Source: Paragonimus westermani (Eukaryota; Platyhelminthes; Trematoda; Plagiorchiida; Troglotrematidae). From it: a stretch of DNA of 64,000 nt. The DNA is taken from positions 1 through 64,000 of the forward strand of contig QNGE01003570.1 of assembly GCA_008508345.1 (NCBI GenBank), in the 5' to 3' direction. A model generated the notes under the pieces. The model was not told where the DNA came from. It saw nothing but the letters and a program-made list of their open reading frames with translations, and did not search any database. The position numbers and the translations under genes are program-made. Below are positions 54,930 to 64,000 of the stretch, piece by piece. Every line of letters starts with the position of its first letter. Positions within the stretch are counted from its first letter, which is position 1.

Positions 54930-55255
54930 GAGCTTAAACGGTTCCAAGTTTGATCCGGCTTTTCTCACTGCATCCGGTCAATCGAAATTGCTTTCAGTGG
55001 ACATAAAGGACGTTTTTATGCCAGCATTCGCAAGGGAAACGCCTGTGCTCATCCTCCTGTGTTTGAGAGAGAGAGAGAGCAAATACACAGACGGGATGTC
55101 CATCCTACTTCGACGGCAACCGCAGCACCGATCGAGTCTTGAGCGTCACGAAATCCGTAATGCTGCATAATCATCCACGCCGTGTCACTGAAGCAGAATA
55201 TGAAGTATCAGGTCTTCGTCCGACCCCTGAAAAACTCGAGGAAATTCGACCGTGA
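54930..55255 (+). pseudogene. Possible FLYWCH/FAR1-like (MULE-type) transposase N-terminus
   Basis: One frame reads GHKGRFYASIRKGNACAHPP and, after a GA microsatellite that can shift the frame, another reads TQTGCPSYFDGNRSTDR then VTKSVMLHNHP and VTEAEYEVSGLRPTPEKL. The order C...C-P-S-Y/F...HNHP is that of the zinc-binding DNA-recognition domain of MULE-like transposases. A third open frame (54868-55170) overlaps it and I do not recognise its product. Nothing like the transposase core follows. Confidence 0.35.
55065..55079 (+). repeat. GA microsatellite
   Basis: About seven GA units in a row, placed exactly where the transposase-like reading changes frame. Confidence 0.9.
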
Positions 55256-56154
55256 CTACTTAGTTTCATGGTCTCCGTCAGTGTCGCTCGACATACCCGC
55301 TAGCGTTTTGTAACCTACCTAGGCCACCTAGGCCATCTGGATGCCCATCTAGACACGACCAGCAAGTACTGTTGTGACGTTGATGGCAAAAATGTATTTC
55401 AAAATATTCCGCCGACAGAACTAATCTATCAATAGTGCTCTCACTATTTTCGAATATCGTTCGCATGACAGCAATCCAATCAAATTTAGCTGTTCAGTAA
55501 TGCATAACACAGAATTCTATGCGTAGCGACCCTATTTGTTTGTTTCTGATTATGCTAGAGTTCCGATTGCCATTTGTGCACACTTTGTATGGAACTTCTG
55601 TGTCTACTTAAAGGTCTGTTCGAACGAGTAGGGATAATGACAAGTACCCGGCGCACTGGATCGTACGACTCATGCCGTACACTCGTCTATCGTTCCGTTG
55701 TGTTGCCGTCCCGTTTTATTACCCACTCGCTGTCACTTCACTTTCGTCTGTCGACAATATACACCCTGTTTGCTAATTGAATTAACCTCAATCGGTCGTC
55801 TTCGGCCGACTGATTCGCTTGATTCGACGTGCGTTTCAATTGATTGCCGGTTCAGTTCTCCGGAACGAATTCAATTTTTCCCTGTGGATCTTCTACGCGA
55901 TGGTTGCTGTGTTGTTGTGCAGCAGCCTGGAGATTTCACTGGCCTGCCCGCAGTATGATGTGTAGAATATTTCTAAAAGTCGTGATTGCATATTACAACT
56001 CAGCCATTTGGAAAGTTTGTGTGTGCGCTGGTCGATCGTTTGTCTGAATGACATGTGACTATGGGGGACGAACGCAAGTCACACACCGGTTTAATCATTT
56101 CGACGGCCGGTCTCCAGCCTCCCTAGCTAATTTTTCAGCGATTGATTCAGGGTT
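55256..56154. other. No recognisable gene
   Basis: Short frames only, none with domain resemblance or paired splice sites that I could support. Confidence 0.5.
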
Positions 56155-56640
56155 TGAAGACAGCGGCTCAAGGTTCCTGGATCCAGTTGGTTTTTCTTGC
56201 TCATTGTCTAGCGGAAATCTGTTGATCTGAAAGGCACTCACTGAAAACAAGGTGTAACAACGCTCTTTGAGATTACAGTAAACACTAAGAACACAGTAAG
56301 TTTGCTTGCATAATGAATTTTCAGGTTATTTAATGTCAAACAACGCTTCAAAGCGATCTCCGGAAACACTGCTAACGACATTAGCAGGAAGGCTGTTCAA
56401 AAGCTTAATGATGCTATAAGAAAAGAACTGGTGTTTTAGGAAGGTCAGAGAACGGAGCCCGAAAAGCTTCCTGTTATGTCCTTTAAGGCCGTCATCAGTC
56501 GCTACAATGAAGGAATGTTCTACGAGACCTACTGTAAGGCAGTGTGTGAGAAGTTAATCACTGCGGAGTCGTCGAAATTCGAATGGATAGAAATCAAGAA
56601 TTTCCAGTCGACATTCGTACGCGACATTCCGGTGCCATTC
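56155..56640 (-). mobile_element. CR1-like LINE 3' end fragment
   Basis: Homologous to 10335-10760 over its length, same strand. Shared blocks include CAAGGTTCC-GGATCCAGT, GTTGATCTGAAAGGC and GAAAACAAGGTGTA. The minus-strand translation keeps the RT C-terminal tail. Both copies stop matching at the same low-coordinate point, which marks the 3' end of the family. Confidence 0.8.
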
Positions 56641-59600
56641 AGAGCACTACGAGAGGCTGCATGATTTTTCGGCTTGTTTTCACAGGCATTTTTTACATTC
56701 CGCACCTAGTGAATTCGTTTATGAGGAAAACGACTTAGTGTACTGTGCACTATCCCTGTCTAGCGCCCATTCTGACTTGTCAATTTCTGTTTGATTTGCG
56801 TATACGCTAATGCATCATATATATATGATGCATTTGGGAACACTTGAAGCGTCCCGTGTTTTCTACTGAAGACCGTGTAGCCTAATCAAACGCACAATAT
56901 TCAATGCATATACACCGGACATTGTGCGTTCGACTATTTCATCAAGCGAAGATACATACTTGTTCATGCTGCCACGTCGTTTGTTCAGTCGCACCGAGCA
57001 TAACTTGTGAAGCAAAACTAATGAGTGTTGTCATCACTAGTTTCCTTTCACCGTGCTTTTCTTTCTTGGCGTGTGAACTTTTACGCATTGTGTGTATACT
57101 CCGTTTTCACAGTAATCTTCCGATGTTTGCAAAGGCTACATCCATTAATAACGAAAGCTGTAGGGTGAGGCGTTTCCTAGGTCATCATTTGTCAATGAGG
57201 TAGGCTAAAAAATAAGCTTTCGATGATGTAACGTCAAACAACACGCGTTTTTTATATTCCCGCCACAGTGTCTCCAGCATAAGTGGCAAAGACAAACACT
57301 AAGATGTCAACTTTACGATTACAGTTGGAGTTCGTGATTCGCTTGTTGGAAGAGTTACACAACGAATGAATGACGAACCTTCAAGGCAAATCATTTTTCG
57401 TTTGTTTGTTCCTCAATAGTCCGTCAAATCCATTCTGACAGCTGACACGAATGTTGGGTTGTATAATCATCACCACTTGAAACTCAGAACGACCGATATA
57501 AGATGGCATAGTTGACAAGTGTGTTTGAATGCATTTGGTTATTTACAAGCAAATGTAGGGTTAGGTAGGCGTGATCTGTTTGCCCTAATTACTATTCACT
57601 TCAATCGGTCATCAGCTGTGCGATGGTACACCCTGTTTTCAATGATTGCCTTTCAGATCAACATACACCCGCTAACACTGAGCAAGAAAAACCGACTGGA
57701 TCTGGGAACTTTGGGCCGCTGCGTCGAACCCGTGTATCCATCGCGGAATCGCTGTTTTAGCAATATGGCTGCAAGGACGTCGGTAAGCCTATGAAGTTGC
57801 ATGGACTTCCTGGTGGGTGGAAATTTATGTTTTTCAGAAATCTTGATAGTCACAATGCGTGTGCTTTGTAGTCACGAGGCCACGACTTATGGTTGAACGC
57901 ACTTACGTCTATGCTCGATGGTCAGCCTGCGTGCACCCTAAGTACTGTGGAGATAAAACGGACGTTTTTGCACGCATTCATTAGATATACATTACTGTTT
58001 CTCTGATATTCTAACCGGCTCGTTGCAGCCTTCTTGCTTTCGGTTTTGCCTCAGTAGAAACCCTCTTATTGATGCGTATGCAACTCTAACGGTACGCGTT
58101 ATTTAACGTTAGTGATGTAGCAATACGTAACGTAGATGGTGATTTCCGTAGCATCATTTCGCAGAACTTTCCTCCGGACTCACTTGCGTAGATGAGCAGC
58201 ATAAAGCCCATCTTCAGACGTAGCCGAGTCACCAGTAACCAACGGTGCTGGATAGGGTCTGTGTCAACGCCGGAGTCAGTGTTTTATTTTGGTGGTCACA
58301 ACCGCTTAATGGGTGAAATCACAACATACCTGGTGGGCAGGTTGCAACTACGCAAAGTATAACGAGCAACGCGACATATCAGCATAATTCACGTGTTCAA
58401 AATGGGAAATTAGCTGATCGCTGTTGCACTGATAACCATTCATGCTGACGGTGTCTCCACCATATCCACAGGGCAGCCCAGTGTGTACATTTCTCTTCCA
58501 TCTCGGTTGTTTCGCATTGCAGGGCGGAACGAGGGTCAAGTCCGTCTCTCAGCTTCCTTATTGGACTTGTGTTTGAAGGCCTTGATAGCCTTGAAATCGC
58601 AGCTTCACGGCTAGTGTTTTACATCCTACAGCTCAGCCAACTTTTAATGCAGTATTTTTTAATCCGATTGAAATTGATTAGTATTGACATCCGTGGCTTA
58701 TCGGCGAAAACTGTTGCTTCCAGTTAAATTACATCCAGTAAGCCACTGTCGATGAATTGGGATGCGGTTTACAACAAATACGGTGTTAGTTACCATTAAC
58801 TGCTCCGTGAATAGAAGCACGTTTTCGATACCGACAGCATATGAGTGCATGGTAACCATATGAACCTGTAGAAACTGCCTTCACACTTGCCATCGCTGGT
58901 GTTCACCTAGTAATTTGTACCCCAATGGCTCACTCAACGCTACCATCCTAAACATGAAATTAGTATAACACTATCTCACACTCGCTGCTGCTCGCATTCG
59001 GGCCGCCATTTTGTTCATCACACACGTTCTTATAGGTGTGTTCCCCCATCGCCTCAAGGAGCGTTTCAAACAAGTGGCACAGAAAAACGCATTGTCGCTC
59101 GGAACATAGACAAACATCACGGATCATCTTTGATCCATCCCGTCTGTGACCAATGACCAATATAGCGTGAGGCTACAACGGAAAATGAGATTTGGTACGG
59201 AACCTACTTTTGGCGGTTGGCTTGATGCGCAGCATTGACGTTCGTCATATCACGAAAAATCTGGACAAATGCACTTGTTACTTTCGTCAGAAACACATTT
59301 ATGTATCTATTACTGTCGTCCTTGACGACGCAGTGCACCGCACTGCAGTCGCTCACCTCGCTTGGAGTGAGCCGAGGATTTGTTGGATGCGAATAGTACA
59401 GGAAAGGAGTTATATCGCGGTTGCACTCCAAAGTGAAATAGCTAAAAGTCAACTTGGTTTTCTATTAACAACTTCGAAGCGTGATTGGTAGCATGGACCA
59501 CAGGAACCGTGTGATAGGAAGTTGGTGGACTCAACTCACTGAACTCTTCGTGACCCGTGGCTTTCGCTCATGCGTATTTTATACACCGGTATGCCATTTA

Positions 59601-62600
59601 ACACGTAACCCTAGTGGTAATTATACTCAAATTACCGTACCTCCAGCGTCTACTGTCTGATTTGTTAATTAAAATAAGCACGTATAGGACACCGTAGTTC
59701 TCCTTATATTTGTCTGAAAAACTAGTAAGCTCGTTGCATCTCCGGAATTCCCGATTGTTGAATCACCTAAACTGGAATGTAGCACGAAGTCGACTTACTC
59801 TATAACAAGCCGGCAGAATATATACCAACGCATACACCATAAAATTTGCACATAATACATCATTCGGTAACATCGAAAAACTAACCAGTAATCAGAGATC
59901 GCAACAATAACCATTGGCACTTCTGGTCTGGTCGCCAGATGGAAGAAATTAATCGGCGGAAGGTTAAAACAAACATGTCAAGGCATACGTTAAAACAACC
60001 AACGATTTTCAAGTCCCTGAACGATTTCACCGAAATATGGCCCAATATTCACAGACATCATTTTATCGCCTCCTGACCGCAGATTTTAATACCTGGGAAG
60101 AATGACATTGTAACATGCAAGCAGGACGTTCTAGCTTCGTGTACCCGTCACACTCGTGAACCCACTTTGTGCAACGTGGAGACGCCGGGGGAAGGCGTTC
60201 CTCGGAAGTAGGGGGTTCCAACCACAGTCCTGTCGAAGGAGATAGCGGAAACAAGCGTAGGCCAAAAGTAGAAAAATCCGTGCACACGACTTGCAAAAAC
60301 AAAAACAAAATGACTTCGACAGCACGCCGCATTACAAGATAACCACTTGAATTACATGCGCGGCGGGTCGTTTATCTGTCCCACTTCAACGCTGGTGTAT
60401 TATTATGTCTTGCTGTCGCTTACTTGTGTGAAATTGTTCTCGCACAGTCTCTTCCTTCTTACTCACTTCCCACTGTTGGACCTTTGTTTATGTGTCCGCT
60501 GGTTTCATTTGCACATGAACTTCCTTTTATTACGGGAGTTTTACTTCTGGTCATATCCGACTGAACCGTTAATCTCGAGACGTCTCCATTCACTGGATTA
60601 AGTATTGAGGTTTTCTCCTCCTACTTAGTTTTTAACAGTATTTTTGTGCATTCGCACCTTATTAATGTGAAACTCTCCTTCAAACTCGTCTTCCTTTTTT
60701 ATTCAAACCAGTTGCTCTACAGGCTAGAAACACCCTGGCGCTCCCTTCATTGCAGACGCGACTGTTTCAGATCCAGCCTATCGACAGATCTTACGAGCAG
60801 ACCAAGCGTTGCTCGATGAACTTGTAGACATCCGGAATTGACAGTTACCATGTGAATGAGTGTGGCCTCGGACAACGTCCTTTGGTTCGCGGACCCGGTA
60901 ATGTAGCACACGCGTTTTCTATTATTTTTGTTCATTTCTTCACATGCCGCAATACCCGCCAAAAGGGAGAATGGAGTGCTTCCGACAAAGTGTAGGCCAT
61001 CTGTTTGAGTATCAGGGATTTAATCATGCGCAACCCTGCTGAACCATAAGGATTAACCCCGGCTAAGACCTCATGAACTCCGGAAGCGAGCGAGTAAGCT
61101 AGATATTGGGAGTTTCGCTTCAAGGGAACTTGATGCCACTTGGACGGACCCACACTGTAGACAACCGAATCGTACTCCCTGAACATCCAATAATTTACTT
61201 GGGGTATGGAAGTGGTTTATTCACAGGATGGCTGCACAGAAGCTCTGGGAGCTCACTTCTTCTCTGGCGGCGTCTACATTTGAACATTTAATTTCTTTTC
61301 CATGAGCTTCCGATGAAACGTTCAGTGGTCAAAGCCCTCGAAGGATGGAGGTGCTCCAAAAATGTGAGGTAATTTGAGATCGCTCATATTGAAACGGTTA
61401 GAGGAAAACTATGCAAACGTGAACTTGACGCAGACCACAAAAGTTGCCCCGTCTTTGACTGTGCTACATGGAGGTGAACAAGATGTAACACCGATGAGAG
61501 GCTTGTTGCTATTGGGATGCTGGAGTTCTCCCATTTTTACCAACTTTTTCCAGAGAGGCAAATTCATTGACGACAGTTGTCATCCGAAGCTGCTAGTTCA
61601 AGAAGAAAACAGGTGCCCCTCGTGCACTCACTGGAGTAGTGTTTGGGGCAATGAATACCCAGGAACATGTAGCTTGTTGCTATGCTTTTGGACCGATTGT
61701 CTGGTTTCTCGTAGTTTGCATAAAGATATCAGAGACTTACGCTTGAAAGCTACATCCTCATTTGCATGGGTACAAAACAAGGGACTAATACGAGGGAAGG
61801 CTATGGGAAAGAAGCACATTCGAGGGAGGGAGTGCTTGGATGGATATTGTGATTTGCGTGCTCCCTCAGCCGGTGGCAGGAGCTTTATCACAACCTGAGT
61901 GGATATAAGACTCCTAGTTCAGCGGTTCATCCGCTCTCGCTTGTTCGAAATCGATGACATTTAAACCACATCCACCCTTCGAGTTTCCGGAGAGTGGTTA
62001 GTGGTTTTCCACCCCGGAAATATTGGCAAGACTTTTAGCAGGAAGAACACTGATCAAGGAAACGATTCTAGTTCACTCAGAGGGTATATCGTTAGAGTAA
62101 TCTAAGTATAAATACCGTGGAATGCTAGAGCCAACCATAGCAGACCGATAGGTTTATAACCCTTGGAATAAGGCGGACTTTCTGAGATGAAGTGGTTGAA
62201 GGTAAACTTAAGGAGTGAGCCACCCCCTTAAGTTCACGCAGTTCTCCAAGTGTTGGTCACTTAGGGTGATGAGGATAATCATTTTCACAATGGGTAAGGG
62301 TTTGCGGGTTAAACTCCCGGGGAACATCTGACAGCACTCAGAAGTGAGGGTTAAAACTACGCTTTACCTTCCAGTTTGCGGTCAACCTTGATATGTGACC
62401 AGCAAACCAGGATTTATTTCCCGCCCTTGGATAAAACGACCAGATGTGGGTCCCAAACAGACCTGCATCTCATTCAGCTCTATCATCTCTTGGGGCATAT
62501 TCTCCGTGCTCAGCTTACCATGCAACGTCACAAGACGTCTGATTGAATTCTGGGTATTTCGTGAGCAAATTCTCTTGATGGAAATCAAGACTGATGAGTG

Positions 62601-64000
62601 TGGGGCAATATAGCACCAGCGTGAAAAAGATGCGGCGAGAAGCTTTTCCGAAAAATTAGGTTCCTGTTCTCTAGGTTTGTGACGGCTTACTCAGTTTGAG
62701 TCGGATAGAGTGCTCGATGTCTGGTGTGATGCTTTTTCCACCGTGTAACGCACTGACATTTCTCTCCACCTTGCAGCTGCAACAGAATGCGTTTCTCTTT
62801 CGTCCAGTTTTGGTGGTGCGCAACGAAACGGATAGGGCTGGGCTGCAGCTTCCTTTGAAGGGGCTACTTATATTGACGCCTTGCACTCCGGGGTGGAGTG
62901 AACAGGATGCACTGAATCCACTTGAATCCACTGCACCTAAAACTTTACCGGTGTAGGCAACTCTGACACTGCATGCTACCCTGAACCCTTTTCTGGCAAC
63001 CAGACTGAAACAAATCTGGTAAGCTGTGATCGATTAGCAGTGACGGATCTTGTGGGTGTAATATGCTGACGGAAACAACTGGTGGCAAGACTGACTGACG
63101 AAAGCGGGAGTTTAATTTTGTTAGAGATGATAGGTAACAGGTGATTAAATGAGCTGATTGAGCGAAATGAGACGGTGAAAAAATCAAATAGTGCGCCCAT
63201 TAAGATGCATCGCGACTAATGCGGAACTTTGATGCCGGGATTGTCAATGAGTTAATAATTGTAGGATCGCACCAACGCCTCAGACATTCCGCTGGAAATT
63301 GAAATTATCCGGTTCTAGTTGGAGGGATTACACGGGTGCGGTTGAGTCTCTAGCTCATTACGGCTTCGCTACGGGATGCCGAATTGAGTCAACTACCTCG
63401 TTTTTAATTGAAAAGCATTTTGAATTGAAATGGTCATTCAACAAGTACGTAGCTACCGTGTTCACTAGTATCTCGAAGAGTGGCGTACGTTGCACTGTTG
63501 AATTTGCTTTCTGTAGAATTTTTGGCGTGGTCCGTTCATTTCTGCGTGATCTGGATCATCAGCGACGCCGATCTATAAACAGCTTTTAGCTTCAATTTTT
63601 ACTCCATCGTCCAGTGAAATGCCGACTTGACGAGCGAATTCAAGGTTATATGTTCGGTGATGGCAGCTACCACTTGTCGAACAGCTTAGGGATACACGTT
63701 GGCCCGACCTGGAGGCAAAGGATGAACACAGCCGATAGGCGGTGAAGCTCATGATGACATTGAATGGGTCAGGGTGGAAAAAACAGTGTTGTGGCAAACG
63801 AGAACACTGTTTTGAGCGAAGTGAGACGAGGCAGAATGAACGATAGTGTTGATAATGTTGATGAGAACAATATTAAAAGAAGATAAGATTAAGATACGGA
63901 GAGCAGACTGGATCTCTGCTTCTGTAATGTGGTTTTAGATAACGAATCACTTTGTTTTAACCGTATGCTGTAACCTTTAAGAGCCATGATACACCCTTTT
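56641..64000. other. Right part of the window, no gene supported
   Basis: About 7.4 kb of short, overlapping frames on both strands. The longest (61374-61898, 174 codons) has no recognisable domain and no trusted splice context. Segment 58960-59130 (minus) shows loose protein-level similarity to 16845-17050 (plus), suggesting old repeat material. I cannot exclude small exons of a gene extending off the right edge. Confidence 0.5.
56809..56834. repeat. Perfect 26-bp palindrome
   Basis: Self-complementary without a spacer, centred between 56821 and 56822. The half site begins AATGCATCATATA. It could form a cruciform or be a chance AT-rich palindrome. Confidence 0.95.

Noticed and set aside
54868..55170. 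100-codon ORF starting MNALHVEYTKPIEQL
   Set aside because: It conflicts with the better-supported Cys/His reading in the other frames; product unrecognised.
60063..60332. 89-codon minus-strand ORF with a hydrophobic start resembling a signal peptide
   Set aside because: Overlaps a second frame of similar length; no homologue recognised and no supporting context.
61374..61898. 174-codon plus-strand ORF
   Set aside because: No domain, no splice context and overlapping minus-strand frames; probably noise.

Overview
This is eukaryotic nuclear DNA, very probably from a parasitic flatworm and most likely a digenean trematode. Two recognisable host genes are split by tiny introns of 33-41 bp at their 5' ends and by much longer introns further on, a pattern typical of trematode genes. 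The repeats are the usual trematode set: RTE-like and CR1-like LINEs, CsRn1-like Ty3/gypsy elements and BEL/Pao. Base composition looks moderate rather than strongly AT-rich, which argues mildly against Schistosoma itself. No bacterial operon, CRISPR array, rRNA or convincing tRNA was seen.

Layout. 1-2461: decayed RTE-like LINE on the minus strand. 2789-5176: six 5' exons (288 codons) of a virilizer/VIRMA homologue on the minus strand, a subunit of the m6A RNA methyltransferase complex; the rest of the gene lies off the left edge, beyond the LINE. 5177-25822: an intergenic region filled by transposons. These are an RTE-like copy (about 6200-8500), a nearly full CR1-like LINE on the minus strand (10335-14900), a gypsy integrase remnant with a possible LTR (17880-19530), and a BEL/Pao retrotransposon with 99.4%-identical LTRs but a badly broken interior (20000-24623). 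A second copy of part of the left-edge RTE relic follows (24772-25514). 25823-40871: a complete seven-exon RCC1-repeat gene on the plus strand, the SERGEF/DelGEF homologue (421 codons plus stop), whose 11.7-kb last intron holds a 194-base assembly gap flanked by a near-perfect inverted repeat.

41-64 kb: a SAM-like exon (42732-42914, minus) whose splice acceptor lies in a dispersed repeat; a gypsy pol fragment on the minus strand (44047-46070) fused in frame to a serine-rich, exon-like stretch; an unrecognised two-exon minus-strand gene model (47419-48053); and a plus-strand terminal-exon candidate (47059-47256). Next comes a stack of decayed plus-strand elements: two gypsy fragments (about 48800-50680 and 50685-52590), a CR1 copy (52585-54630), a possible FLYWCH/FAR1-like transposase relic (54930-55255) and a CR1 3' end (56155-56640, minus). 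Beyond about 56.7 kb I could support no gene.

The two named genes are divergent neighbours, one acting in mRNA methylation and the other in Ran-GEF-like/secretory regulation; nothing in the sequence links their functions. I found no previously undescribed multi-gene system. The most notable observations are the young but defective BEL/Pao element, the duplicated RTE relic, the inverted repeat around the gap, the intron-like insert in SERGEF, and the exon-like and transposon junctions at 42.9 and 46.1 kb.
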